A stretch of DNA of 64,000 nt from CBDDBU01 sp965226045. Its GTDB lineage: Bacteria; Pseudomonadota; Alphaproteobacteria; VGEJ01. A program made the translations under genes and the position numbers. Positions 35,027-44,391 of this stretch are shown one piece after another (the first letter of the stretch is position 1; every line of letters begins with the position of its first letter). The DNA lies in the NCBI GenBank assembly GCA_965226045.1, contig CBDDBU010000028.1:558001-622000 (forward strand), given 5' to 3'. The notes beneath the pieces are model-generated. The model worked only from the letters and a program-made list of their open reading frames with translations, ran no database searches and had not been told where the DNA came from.

Positions 35027-36525
35027 GGCCGACCCCCCTCAAGCGGTCGTAGCGGGTGCAATCGGCCACCGGCTCAAAGCGAAGACGCAGGTTCGCGGGC
35101 GTCGGGATCGGCGCCGTCTCGGACGGCTGGCGCCGACGATTGAGGATGTTGAGCACGACGTCGGCGCTGCACACGCCGCCAGCGAGCGCCTCGGCACAGG
35201 CGGCCTCCACCGCCGCCAGCCCATCCGCCAGCACGGCGGTGAGGATCTCGACCATCTGCCTGTCGCCGTCGTCGTGGCCGGCGAGCCGGACGCGCACGCG
35301 ACCCAGGGCGCCGGGCAGCGCCCAGTCCTTGAACGGCGCGCCGTTACGAAGCGCACCGGGCTTCCTCGCCAGCACGGGCACCTAGTGCCACGGGTCATAG
35401 ACGGTCTGGTCGCGGCCGAAGCGCCGGGCATGCTCGGCGACGATCTCGCCGTCCTGGCGGATGACGATGCGATCGGCGTAGGCATGGACCTCGACCGGAC
35501 GGCCGACGGCGCGCGCCGCCACGCTGTACTTGTTGCTGTCGAAGCGCACCAGGCAGGTCTTCGACACCGACGCCGGGACCGCGTGGAAGCCGTCGAACGG
35601 CCCGCGATAGCCGACCAGGGACGGACGCTCGTCCTCGAACACCTGCCAGACAGTCCTGTCCTTGAACACCGGGTGGGGATGACCCCGGGCGTAGGCGACG
35701 CACTGGTCCAAGAGCCAGGCGTTGAGCTCGTCGTAGGTCTTGAAGCGCAGCCGCGGGGTGAAGAACCGACCGCGGATGATCCCGACCTGGTTCTCGACCT
35801 GCCCCTTCTCCCATCCCGCTCCCGGCGTGCATGCTGTCGGTTCGACCAGGTAGTGGCCACACATCTGCACGAAGCGCCGGTTGAACGCGCGCTCCTTGCC
35901 GATGAGGACGGTCTGCACCGCCGTCTTCATGTTGTCGTAGATGCCTCGCCGGCAGGCACCCTGGAACAGCCGGAATGCCCGGTCGTGGGCGTCGAACACC
36001 ATCTCCTGGCTCTCGCGCGGATAAGCGCGGACGAAGAACATTCGGCTGTGGCACAGCCGGACGTGCGCGACCTTGACCTTGGTCGTCACCCCCGCCAGCA
36101 CCACGTACTCGTGGCTCCAGTCGAACTGATAGGCCTCGCCCGGCGAGAACACCAACGGCACATAGGTCTGCGCCGTCGATGCCGAACGGCGCCACCGCCA
36201 CGCCTTGGCGTAGCGCCGCACCGCGTCGTAGCCGCCGCCATAGCCCAGACCCTCGAGGGCTTCGGAGATCCGTAGCAGCGTCAGCCGCTCCCGCTTCGAC
36301 TTGGTCTCGTTGGCCTCCAGCATCCGCTCCAGCTCGGCCGTCCACGGCCCCAGCTTCGGCATCGGCTGGACCCGCCGGTCGTAGGTGAACGCCGTCGCCT
36401 GCGAACGGATCACCTTGCGCACCGTGTTGCGCGAGACCTTCACGTCCCGCACGATCTCCTTGATCGGCTTGCCCCTTGACGAAATACTCCCGCCGGATCC
36501 GCGCTATCGTCTCCACGACCAACAT
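35013..36525 (-). pseudogene. istA: IS21 transposase IstA, frameshift plus in-frame stop
   Basis: ATG at 36525 reads MLVVETIARIRREYFVKG, then shifts by one base in a run of four C/G at 36472-36475. The long middle frame carries VSRNTVRKVIRS (helix-turn-helix) and the DDE core FSPGEAYQFDWSHEYVVLAG with GIYDNMKTAV and GWEKGQVENQVG. At 35382-35384 a TAG interrupts YDPWH-stop-VPVLARKPGALRN, after which the C-terminal domain continues open to 35013. Two independent lesions make it inactive unless assembly errors are involved. Confidence 0.88.
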
Positions 36526-36640
36526 CCCCCACCACCTCGTCCGCCCAAAAACGAGGTGACTTGGACTAGCCAGGCTCAGGGGGGCAAATTTGGACGCCGA
36601 TCACCCCTCAACAGGGGTCAACTTTGCACGCCGTTCCATA

Positions 36641-36751
36641 CTCGATCATCCGCGCGCCCTGCCGCTCTATCAGCGCCTGGGCTTCGCCCCCTATGCGCGG
36701 CGCACCGTCTACCTGGACCCCGACCCCAACCCACCGCGCGACCCGGATTAG
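36641..36751 (+). pseudogene. GNAT acetyltransferase, C-terminal stub
   Basis: The last 36 codons read LDHPRALPLYQRLGFAPYAR then RTVYLDPDPNPPRDPD-stop. The 'DHPRAL-LYQRLGF-PYARRTV' pattern is the end of a GCN5-related N-acetyltransferase. The rest of the gene is missing; the IS21 element abuts its left side. Too short to function. Confidence 0.75.
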
Positions 36752-37337
36752 GCTGCCCGCCCGGCGCGGCGTTCAGTGCTCCAATATCTGGCTTAGGAAC
36801 AGCTGGGTGCGCTCGTTGCGGGGGTTCGAGAAGAATGTTTCGGGCGCCGCGGCCTCGATGATTTTGCCTTCATCCATGAAGATCATGCGGTCGGCGACGG
36901 TGCGGGCGAAGCCCATCTCGTGGGTGACGCATAGCATCGTCATGCCGTCGGCGGCGAGACTCACCATAACGTCGAGCACCTCCTTGATCATCTCGGGATC
37001 GAGCGCCGAGGTGGGCTCGTCGAACAGCATGATTTTCGGGTTCATGCACAGCGATCGGGCGATGGCGACGCGCTGCTGTTGGCCGCCGGAGAGTTGGCCA
37101 GGGTACTTGTCGGCCTGCTCGGGAATGCGCACCCGTTCGAGATAGGTCATCGCGAGATCGCGCGCCTCGGCGCGCGGCATCTTGCGCACCCAGACCGGCC
37201 CCAGCATCAAATTGTCGATGACGGTCAGATGGGGAAACAGGTTGAAGTGCTGGAACACTATCCCGACCTCGCGGCGGATCGCGTCGACGTTCTTGAGGTC
37301 ATTCGTAAGCTCGATGCCATCGACGATGATGCGGCCG

Positions 37338-38787
37338 GGAGATGTCCCGGTCGATGTTGAAAAGTTGAGGTAGGTGTCGCTCTCCTGGAGCCGTTAGGCT
37401 CCGGGTGCTGCAAACCCAAGAGGGAGAACGACACCATGGGAAAGAATATCCGTAGTTCCAGTAGCCCGAAAGCCCTTGCCACCTCGTTTCCTATGCCGCC
37501 GCTGGCAGACGCGATGGACGCAGTCCGTCTCAGCGTGGATCGGTTCTGTCTCCTGGCCGGGGTCGAGGCCTTGGCCGAGATGATGGAGGAGGACGCCACG
37601 ACCGTGTGCGGGGCCCGACATCGTCGCCATGGGAACCGTCGGGGTTATCGCTGGGGCCATACGCAGAGCGAGATCGGCTACCACGGCGGCCGCGTGAAAG
37701 TGCAGCGGCCACGGGTTCGCGACCATGCTGGCAAGGAGGTGGGTTTGGAGAGCTGGCAGGTGCTGCGCGACGGCAACCTGTTGCTCGAGTGGGCGCTCAA
37801 CCTGATGGTGCTGAACGTGTCGACCCGCAAGTACCACCGCGCGGTCCGTCTGCCCGAGGGCGACCTGGCGAAAGCGCGTGGCGACGGCACCTCGAAGTCG
37901 GCCGTTTCCCGGCGCTTTGTGGCGCTGTCGCGCAAGAAGATGAAGGCCTGGCTTGCCTCGGACCTCTCGGAGCTCGACCTGCTGGTCATCCAGATCGACG
38001 GTCTGCATGTCGGCGACCATGTCTTGGTGGCGGCGATCGGCGTCGATGGCAACGGCGACAAGCATGTCCTGGCCGTGGTCGAGGGGGCGACGGAGAACAC
38101 TGTCGTCGTCCAGGCCTTGCTCGACAATCTCCTCGCCAGGGGGCTCGATCCGACGCTGCCCCGGCTGTTCATCGTCGATGGCGCGAAGGCGCTCAGCAAA
38201 GCGATCCGCAACACCTTCGGTGTGGCCGCCGCCATCCAGCGCTGCCAGGTCCACAAGGGCCGTAACATCATCGAGCGCCTGCCCCTGCATTTGCATGCGA
38301 GCGTCAAGAAGGCGCTCCGTCAGGCCTGGGACCAGGACGACGCAGACAAGGCCGAACGGCTGCTGCGCAACCTGGCCCGGCGTCTGGAGCATGAGGAACC
38401 GGGCGTCTCGGGCAGCATCCTGGAGGGGCTGGACGAGATACTCACCGTCATCCGCCTCGGCCTGCCGCACGAACTCCGGCGCTCGCTCGCCTGCACCAAC
38501 ATCGTCGAGAACGCGCTCGGCACGGTGCGCCAGGTCACCCGCAACGTCAAACGCTGGAGACACGCCGAGATGGCGCTCAGATGGACCGCCGCCGGCCTGC
38601 TGGAGGCCCAGAAAACCTTCCGTCGCCTCAAGGCCTATCGTCAGCTGCCCATCCTCCGAAATGCTCTCCAGGAACACTTGAGAAAGGCTCAGGCCGACAG
38701 TGCCATTGAAACCATCATGAAGGCAGCATAGCATCATCAACCAGCGACGCCTGCCCCACGAATTTCAACAGAGATAGGGACATCGCC
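37338..38787 (+). mobile_element. IS256-family element, copy 2 (intact)
   Basis: 1450 bp with ends GGAGATGTCCC and, in reverse, GGCGATGTCCC, flanked by the 8-bp duplication TGCGGCCG at 37330-37337 and 38788-38795. It interrupts aapP. The perfect duplication and open transposase frame point to a recent jump; copy 1 at 11098 is one base shorter. Confidence 0.95.
37436..38731 (+). CDS. IS256-family (Mut-type) transposase
   Basis: 431 residues from ATG 37436 (MGKNIRSSSSPKAL), preceded by GAGGGAGAACGACACC. IS256-type DDE domain: VIQIDGLHVGDHVLVAAIGV with the first Asp, LFIVDGAKALSKAIRNTFG with the second, VHKGRNIIERLP as the C/H segment, and CTNIVENALGTVRQV containing the last acidic residue. Full length and undamaged; probably the functional source for both copies. 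Confidence 0.95.
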   Translation: MGKNIRSSSSPKALATSFPMPPLADAMDAVRLSVDRFCLLAGVEALAEMMEEDATTVCGARHRRHGNRRGYRWGHTQSEIGYHGGRVKVQRPRVRDHAGKEVGLESWQVLRDGNLLLEWALNLMVLNVSTRKYHRAVRLPEGDLAKARGDGTSKSAVSRRFVALSRKKMKAWLASDLSELDLLVIQIDGLHVGDHVLVAAIGVDGNGDKHVLAVVEGATENTVVVQALLDNLLARGLDPTLPRLFIVDGAKALSKAIRNTFGVAAAIQRCQVHKGRNIIERLPLHLHASVKKALRQAWDQDDADKAERLLRNLARRLEHEEPGVSGSILEGLDEILTVIRLGLPHELRRSLACTNIVENALGTVRQVTRNVKRWRHAEMALRWTAAGLLEAQKTFRRLKAYRQLPILRNALQEHLRKAQADSAIETIMKAA

Positions 38788-39018
38788 TGCGGCCGCGCTG
38801 ATGCTCCTCAAGTCGGTTTATGCAGCGGATTAGCGTCGATTTTCCCGAACCCGAGGGGCCGCACACGACGATCCGCTCGCCGCGATCGACGTTGAGATTG
38901 ATATCCTTGAGGACATGGAAGTCGCCAAACCACTTGTGGACGCCGACCATCTCGATCATCCAGCGCTTGGCGGTATCGGGCGGAGGGGGGACGGCGCCAC
39001 CGCGGGGTGCTGCTTCCG

Positions 39019-40116
39019 TCATCGGCGATGCCCGGTCTCAAGTTCGCGCTCAAGGTAGAGGCTATAGCGCGACATGAAAAAACAGAAACAGAAGTATATG
39101 ACGGCGATAAACACATAGCCCTCGACGAAATAGGCGCGCCATTCGGGATCGGAGATCGCCTGACGGGTGGCGAGCAGGAGGTCGGTCAGGCTAACGATGG
39201 CAACAAGCGAGGTGTCCTTGAACATGCCGATGAAGGTGTTGACGATCGGCGGAATCACCAGACGGATGGCCTGGGGTAGGATGATGTTGCCGGTCATTCG
39301 CCAGTAGCCGAGGCCCAGGGCACGCGCGGCCTCGTATTGCCCGGCCGGAACCGCCTGAAGCCCGCCCCGGATCACCTCCGCCAGATAGGCGGCGGTAAAC
39401 AAGATGATCGCGACCTGGGCGCGGAGAAGCGCATTCAGGTTTACGCCGCTCGGCAGGAACAGAGGCAGCATGAACGAGGCCATGAACAATAGGCTTATCA
39501 GCGGCACTCCACGAATAAGCTCGATGTAGGCGACCGAGAACGCGCGCACCACCGGCATCTCGGATCGCCGCCCCAGCGCGAGAAGGATCGACAGAGGGAA
39601 AGCGACCACGACGCCAAAGACGGAGAGGATCAAGGTCAGCGGCAGTCCACCCCATAAACTGGTCTCGACATAGGCGAGACCAAACACACCGCCCCACATC
39701 AGGGTCCCGAACAGGGCGAGCCCGCCGACCCACAGGACCCCTAACCACAGCTTCCAGTTGGCGCGACTACAGCTCATCGCCAGCATCACGATCAACAGAA
39801 CCACGCCGAGCAGCGGACGCCACTGTTCATCGAACGGGTACCGGCCGAACAGAATCAGCCGGTACTTTTCATGCAGGAAGGCCCAGCACGCCCCCGCCGC
39901 CGCCTTGCAGACATCGGCGCCGACCGCCCCCCATACGGCATCGAGAAAAACCCAATCCACCGTCGGTGGGACGATGCTCGCCAGCAGGACGAGTGCGAAC
40001 ACGGTCAGGATCGTGTTCCACGGGCCATCGAACAGGTTGGTCCTCAGCCAACCCACCACACCGACCGTGGCGCGCGGCGGCCGCACCGTCACGCTCGGGT
40101 CCAGGCGATCGACCAT
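39019..40116 (-). CDS. aapM: General L-amino-acid ABC transporter permease AapM/BztC
   Basis: 365 residues, an inner-membrane permease of the polar amino-acid family. Seven or eight hydrophobic segments, a long N-terminal extension before the first conserved pair, and the EAA loop AARALGLGYWRMTGNIILPQ. VAYIELIRGVPLISLLFMAS is the family signature. It starts 1 bp after the aapQ stop and its own stop overlaps the aapP start. The two permeases form the heteromeric channel of the Aap/Bzt system for glutamate, aspartate, glutamine and related amino acids. Confidence 0.93.
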   Translation of the reverse strand: MVDRLDPSVTVRPPRATVGVVGWLRTNLFDGPWNTILTVFALVLLASIVPPTVDWVFLDAVWGAVGADVCKAAAGACWAFLHEKYRLILFGRYPFDEQWRPLLGVVLLIVMLAMSCSRANWKLWLGVLWVGGLALFGTLMWGGVFGLAYVETSLWGGLPLTLILSVFGVVVAFPLSILLALGRRSEMPVVRAFSVAYIELIRGVPLISLLFMASFMLPLFLPSGVNLNALLRAQVAIILFTAAYLAEVIRGGLQAVPAGQYEAARALGLGYWRMTGNIILPQAIRLVIPPIVNTFIGMFKDTSLVAIVSLTDLLLATRQAISDPEWRAYFVEGYVFIAVIYFCFCFFMSRYSLYLERELETGHRR

Positions 40117-40117
40117 C

Positions 40118-41311
40118 TCAGCGCTCCACCAGCGCGGCGAGCCGGTTGTACCAGTTCATGAACGTCGAGATAGCCAGGCTGATAGTGAGGTAGACGGCCA
40201 TGAGAATGGCGATGCACTCGATGGCCTGGCCGGTCTGGTTGAGGCTCGTGTTGGTGACGGCGACGAGATCGGGGTAGCCGATCGCCACCGCCAACGAGCT
40301 GTTCTTGGTGATGTTCAGATACTGGCTGGTGATCGGCGGAATGATGACGCGCAGCGCTTGCGGCAAAACCACTAGTCGGAGAACGCGTCCGCGCCTCAGG
40401 CCCAGCGCCAGGGCGGCCTCGGTCTGGCCCCAATCCACGGCCAGCAGGCCGCTTCTCACGATCTCGGCGATAAAGCCCGCAGTGTAGATCGTGAGGCCAA
40501 ACAACAGGGCCATGAACTCGGGCGTGATCTCGTCGCCCCCGGCGTAGCGGAACCCCTGCCACTCGGGCATGTCCAGGGCGAGCGGGGCGCCGCCAAGCGC
40601 GAACACGGCGAGCGGCGGCGCCAACACCAGCGCCAAGACCGGCCATACGATGGGGCGCTGCTCACCCGCCTCTTCCTGGCGCGCGCGGGCCCAGCGGCGA
40701 TACAGCCAGGCGCCGATGCACCCGATCGCGAATGCCGCGATAAGGTAGGGGTGCAGCGGGTCGTACCGGGGCACGGCGTACGCGAGCCCGCTCTTGTTGA
40801 GGAAGATCCCGGCCAGCGGGCTGAGCGCCCCCTGGCCGGCCGGCAGCGCGCCGGTGATGAGGCTGTACCAAAAGAACAGCTGAAGCAGCAGCGGCACGTT
40901 GCGAACCGTCTCGACATAGACGGTCGCCATCTTCGCGATGAGCCAGTTGCGAGAGAGCCGGGCGATGCCGACGACCACGCCGATAACGCTGGCGAAAACG
41001 ATGCCGATGGCGGCGACGCGCAGGGTGTTGAGAAGCCCGACGAAGAAGGCCCGCAAGTATGAATCGGCGGCGTCGAACGGAATCACCGTCTCGCCGATGA
41101 AAAATCCCGCCTCCTGATCGAGGAAGCCGAAACCGGTGCGGATCTCGCGTTCGGAGAGATTGTCGAGGGTATTCGAGACGAAATAGTAGGCGGCCCCGAC
41201 GACCGCCGCGACGAGCAACGCCTGATAGAAAATGGCGCGCGCGCCGCGATCGTTCCAAATCGACCCGCGCGATGGCCGCGCTATCTCCACGCCGGCGGTT
41301 TTGTCGCTCAT
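40118..41311 (-). CDS. aapQ: General L-amino-acid ABC transporter permease AapQ/BztB
   Basis: 397 residues with about eight transmembrane helices. The N-terminal TM is IFYQALLVAAVVGAAYYFVS. A large periplasmic loop separates TM1 from TM2, a feature of AapQ/BztB. VETVRNVPLLLQLFFWYSLI is the signature after TM4, and the EAA-type loop is EAALALGLRRGRVLRLVVLP. It lies between aapJ and aapM with a 1-bp gap to aapM. Intact. Confidence 0.93.
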   Translation of the reverse strand: MSDKTAGVEIARPSRGSIWNDRGARAIFYQALLVAAVVGAAYYFVSNTLDNLSEREIRTGFGFLDQEAGFFIGETVIPFDAADSYLRAFFVGLLNTLRVAAIGIVFASVIGVVVGIARLSRNWLIAKMATVYVETVRNVPLLLQLFFWYSLITGALPAGQGALSPLAGIFLNKSGLAYAVPRYDPLHPYLIAAFAIGCIGAWLYRRWARARQEEAGEQRPIVWPVLALVLAPPLAVFALGGAPLALDMPEWQGFRYAGGDEITPEFMALLFGLTIYTAGFIAEIVRSGLLAVDWGQTEAALALGLRRGRVLRLVVLPQALRVIIPPITSQYLNITKNSSLAVAIGYPDLVAVTNTSLNQTGQAIECIAILMAVYLTISLAISTFMNWYNRLAALVER

Positions 41312-41398
41312 CGACCGCCTACACGCAACGACCGACTACGCGCAACGGCCGACCGCGCGCCGAGGGGGCGCTACCCGTGGGGCAGCGCCCCATCCGGT

Positions 41399-42418
41399 TC
41401 AGCGCGCTGGCATCGCGTACATCAAGCCGCCCTCGGTCCACAACGCATTGATACCGCGCTCCAATCGAAGCGGCGTGTTGGGGCCGACATTGCGATCGAA
41501 GATCTCGCCGTAGTTGCCGACCGCCTTGATGATGTTGAAGGCCCAATCGTTGTCCAGCCCCTGAAGTGCGCCCATCTCGCCCGCGGTGCCGAGCAGGCGC
41601 TGGACGACCGGATCGGTGGTGTTCGCCCTCGTGTCACCGACATTGGCCGCGGTGACGCCCTTCTCCTCCGCCTCGATGGTGGCATAGATGACCCACTTGA
41701 CGATGGTGAACCACTGCTCATCGCCGCGCCGCACGACAGGTCCCAAAGGCTCCTTGGAGATGATCTCGGGTAGAATCACGTAGTCGTCGGGGTTAGGCGC
41801 ATCGACGGCCCGGATCGACGCAAGACCGGAGGCGTCGGTGGTGTAGACCTGGCAACGGCCGTTGAAGAATCCGACCTTGGACTCGGCCAGCGATTCGTAC
41901 ACGACGGGCTTGAACGACATGCCTCGGAATCGAAAGAAGTCGGCAAGGTTGAGCTCGGTCGTCGTCCCCGCCTGCACGCACACCTCCGCCCCGTCGAGCT
42001 CGGATGCGCTGGCGACGCCGAGTGATTTTGGCACCATGAAACCCTGGCCGTCGAAGTAAGTGACGCCGGCGAACACCAGACCCAACGAAGCGTCGCGGGT
42101 CAGCGTCCAGGTGGTGTTGCGCGAGAGCACGTCGATCTCGCCCGATTGCAGGGCGGTGAACCGCTGCTGGGCGCTCAACGGTGTGTATTTGACCTTGTCG
42201 CCGTCGCCGAGCACGGCGGCCGCGATGGCCTTGCAATAGTCGACATCTAGGCCGGTCCAACCGCCCTGGCTGTCGGCGATCGCGAAACCGGCAAGGCCGG
42301 TGTTGACGCCGCACTGAACAAAGCCCTTGGCGCGGACGTCGTCCAACGTGCCTGCCTGCGCCGTCATCGCCAACGTCGCAATGGCCCCGGCGGCCGCGAT
42401 AATCCTCCAAGCGTGCAT
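41399..42418 (-). CDS. aapJ: General L-amino-acid ABC transporter substrate-binding protein AapJ/BztA
   Basis: 339 residues. The signal peptide MHAWRIIAAAGAIATLAMTA ends near QA-G (cleavage about residue 22), so the protein is periplasmic. The family 3 solute-binding fold is shown by VRAKGFVQCGVNTGLAGFAI, WTGLDVDYCKAIAAAVLGD, VDVLSRNTTWTLTRDASLGL and RNVGPNTPLRLERGINALW. It is the first gene of the aapJQMP operon, read right to left. The promoter should lie in 42419-42600, where a strong inverted repeat is found. Confidence 0.93.
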   Translation of the reverse strand: MHAWRIIAAAGAIATLAMTAQAGTLDDVRAKGFVQCGVNTGLAGFAIADSQGGWTGLDVDYCKAIAAAVLGDGDKVKYTPLSAQQRFTALQSGEIDVLSRNTTWTLTRDASLGLVFAGVTYFDGQGFMVPKSLGVASASELDGAEVCVQAGTTTELNLADFFRFRGMSFKPVVYESLAESKVGFFNGRCQVYTTDASGLASIRAVDAPNPDDYVILPEIISKEPLGPVVRRGDEQWFTIVKWVIYATIEAEEKGVTAANVGDTRANTTDPVVQRLLGTAGEMGALQGLDNDWAFNIIKAVGNYGEIFDRNVGPNTPLRLERGINALWTEGGLMYAMPAR

Positions 42419-42477
42419 CGTTACCCCCTTGCTCGCATCCCCACGAATATGGCGGGCCTCAAGCGGCGACCGCCCCT

Positions 42478-42527
42478 CCGCGCCAGTCGGTGGCCACCCC
42501 CGCGCGGGTGCCCACCGACTGGCGCGG
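42478..42527. repeat. 16-bp perfect inverted repeat upstream of aapJ
   Basis: CCGCGCCAGTCGGTGG (42478-42493) and its exact complement CCACCGACTGGCGCGG (42512-42527) surround an 18-bp centre that can pair further (CACCC with GGGTG). It lies 60 bp before the aapJ start and 72 bp before the divergent cystathionine-lyase stub. No T run follows. It may be an operator, an mRNA leader hairpin or a bidirectional terminator. Confidence 0.6.
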
Positions 42528-42598
42528 CCTGACCCGTAGTGACATGATGTGGCCGCCGTTCAACCACCGGCGGCGCACCAAGACAAGCGACGCACTCC

Positions 42599-42710
42599 AT
42601 GAAAGATGAGACGCGTATCACCGCCGAGGGACGCGGCGGGAGCCACGGCATCGTCAACATGCCGGTCTATCGCGCCTCGACGGTACTGTTTCCGACCGTG
42701 GCGGACCTAG
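42599..42710 (+). pseudogene. metC: Cystathionine beta-lyase-like PLP enzyme, 37-codon 5' stub
   Basis: ATG 42599 opens MKDETRITAEGRGGSHGIVN followed by MPVYRASTVLFPTVADL, and the frame runs into the CTAG and IS1182 copy D. This matches the characteristic start of alphaproteobacterial cystathionine beta-lyases (GIVN-PVYRASTVLFPT). The rest of the gene is not on the other side of the IS, where a VOC gene lies instead, nor elsewhere in the window. It was therefore removed by a deletion or rearrangement, probably recombination between IS copies. Confidence 0.85.
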
Positions 42711-44388
42711 CAGCCTGTCGGACTTGAGCCGGGAGTCGAAATAGGATTCGATGGTATCAGTTGATTTGCCCGCGCGTGATGGAGGCCGTCATGAGCAATT
42801 TCCGACCGGTCGACCGGGAGACGGGGTTTCTGCTGCCGCCGTCGGTGGAGGAATGGCTTCCCGAGCGGCATCTGGCGCGCTTCGTGGTCGAGGTGATCGA
42901 GCAGTTGGACCTCTCGGCGTTCGTGAAGGCCTATCGCGGCTCGGGCTCGGCGTCCTATCACCCGAGCATGCTGCTGGGGCTTCTGGTCTACGGCTACGCC
43001 ACGGGGGTGTTTTCGAGCCGCAAGTTGGAGCGCGCGACCTATGATTCTGTCGCTTTCCGCTTCATCGCGGCCAACGATCATCCCGACCACGATACCATCG
43101 CCGCGTTCCGGCGGCGTTTTCTCGACCGGATCGAAGGGCTGTTCGTCGAGGTGCTGCTGCTGGCCCGGGAAGCCGGGGTGCTGAAGCTCGGCACGGTGGC
43201 GCTGGACGGCACCAAGGTGCACGCCAACGCGAGCCGGCACAGCGCGCTGTCGTGGAAACACGCCTGCGAGCTCGAAGCCCGGTTGAAGGCCGAGGTGGCG
43301 GAGTTGATGGCGTTGGCGGAGGCGGCCGATGGGGCGGATGTGCCCGACGGGATGTCGGTGCCCGAGGAACTGGCCCGGCGCGAGGATCGTCTGGCCCGCA
43401 TCGCCGAGGCTAAGGCGGTGATCGAGGCGCGGGCGCGCGAACGCCTTGAGCGGGAACGGGCCGAGTACGAGGCGAAGCTCGAGGCGCGCGCGGAGAAGGC
43501 CGAGAAGACGGGCCGCAAGCCGGGCGGCCGTCCACCCGAGCCGCCGGTGGCCGGGCCCGGGCCGAAGGACCAGGTCAATCTGACCGACGCGGACTCGCGC
43601 ATCATGCCGGTGGCCGGCGGCGGCTTCGAACAGGCCTACAACGCCCAAGCCCTGGTGGCGGCCGACAGCCTGCTGGTGGTCACCAACGACGTGGTCCAGG
43701 CCCCCAACGACAAGCGGCAAATCGAGCCGGCGCTGGAAGCGCTCGCCCGCCTTCCCGAGGCGCTGGGCGCGCCCGAGACCCTGCTGGCGGACAGCGGCTA
43801 CTTCAGCGAGGCCAACGTGAACGCCTGCGCCGAGGCCGAGATCGCGCCGTTGATCACGCCCGGCCGGGAACGCCATCATCTCTCCTGGAAGGACCGCTTC
43901 GCCGGCGCGCCGCCGCCCCCGGAGAACCCGACGCCGCTGGAAGCGATGACACATCGACTGGCGACGCCCGAGGGCCGGCAACTCTACGCCCTGCGCAAGC
44001 AAACGCCGGAACCGGTGTTCGGCATCATCAAATCGGCCATGGGCTTCCGCCAGTTCTCGCTACGCGGCCTGGACAAGGTCACGGGCGAATGGAACCTGGT
44101 GACCCTGGCCTGGAACATAAAGAGAATGTTCACCTTGCAATACGCTTGAGCAGGCGGCCGGACTCCGTACCTCGCGAAAAGGAATAAGAGTATGCTCGCC
44201 TTGCGGCACGCGCGAGCAAGCGAACGTACTTCGTGCCCTCACGAGAGGGCATAAGAGTATACTCACCCTGCGGTACGCGCGGCCAAGCGACCGCACTCCG
44301 TGTCCTCACGAAAGGCGCTCGATCCCATGACCTCTCCACATCGCGATCCGTCCACACCCATTCTCGCGGACCTCAGTCCGACAGGCTG
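42711..44388 (+). mobile_element. IS1182-family element, copy D
   Basis: 1678 bp between CTAG at 42707-42710 and 44389-44392. The left junction is inside a cystathionine lyase gene and the right junction touches an IS630-type element that used the TA within the CTAG. All three tail repeats are present. Confidence 0.95.
42791..44149 (+). CDS. IS1182-family transposase (copy D)
   Basis: 452 residues, complete and matching copies B, C and E in all segments compared (MSNFRPVDRETGFLLPPSV at the start, KRMFTLQYA at the end). No lesion. Confidence 0.95.
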   Translation: MSNFRPVDRETGFLLPPSVEEWLPERHLARFVVEVIEQLDLSAFVKAYRGSGSASYHPSMLLGLLVYGYATGVFSSRKLERATYDSVAFRFIAANDHPDHDTIAAFRRRFLDRIEGLFVEVLLLAREAGVLKLGTVALDGTKVHANASRHSALSWKHACELEARLKAEVAELMALAEAADGADVPDGMSVPEELARREDRLARIAEAKAVIEARARERLERERAEYEAKLEARAEKAEKTGRKPGGRPPEPPVAGPGPKDQVNLTDADSRIMPVAGGGFEQAYNAQALVAADSLLVVTNDVVQAPNDKRQIEPALEALARLPEALGAPETLLADSGYFSEANVNACAEAEIAPLITPGRERHHLSWKDRFAGAPPPPENPTPLEAMTHRLATPEGRQLYALRKQTPEPVFGIIKSAMGFRQFSLRGLDKVTGEWNLVTLAWNIKRMFTLQYA

Positions 44389-44391
44389 CTA

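Larger units (their letters stand above)
34095..36638 (-). mobile_element. IS21-family element
   Basis: About 2.54 kb with TG...CA ends and multiple terminal repeats typical of IS21. The left side has TCGGCGTTGAACATTGACCC (about 34101) and TCGGCGTGCAATGTTGACCC; the right side has the related repeats reversed (near 36565-36630). It contains istA (broken) and istB. Flanks do not match: IS5 sequence on one side and a GNAT gene tail on the other, so no target duplication is left. Confidence 0.85.
36773..39022 (-). pseudogene. aapP: Amino-acid ABC transporter ATPase AapP/BztD, split by IS256-type element
   Basis: The first 227 bp (38796-39022) encode MTEAAPRGGAV..., MVGVHKWFGDFHVLKDINLN and Walker A VCGPSGSGKSTLIRCINRLE. 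The rest (36773-37337) encodes VFQHFNLFPHLTVIDNLMLG, LSGGQQQRVAIARSL and Walker B IMLFDEPTSALDPEM, ending FLSQILEH. Joining them at the 8-bp duplication TGCGGCCG restores an uninterrupted frame of about 263 residues, so the insertion is the only lesion. The start overlaps the aapM stop (ATGA). Without this ATPase the transporter should be inactive unless another ATPase substitutes. Confidence 0.93.

Noticed and set aside
35382..35384. Recoding (amber readthrough or pyrrolysine) of the TAG in istA
   Set aside because: The gene also has an independent frameshift, so simple decay explains it better.
37394..38740. 448-residue ORF antisense to the IS256 transposase
   Set aside because: Low-complexity shadow frame opposite an obvious Mut-type transposase.
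42540..42598. Second small hairpin (GCCGCCG / CGGCGGC) before the metC stub
   Set aside because: Seven-base stem in GC-rich DNA is not beyond chance.
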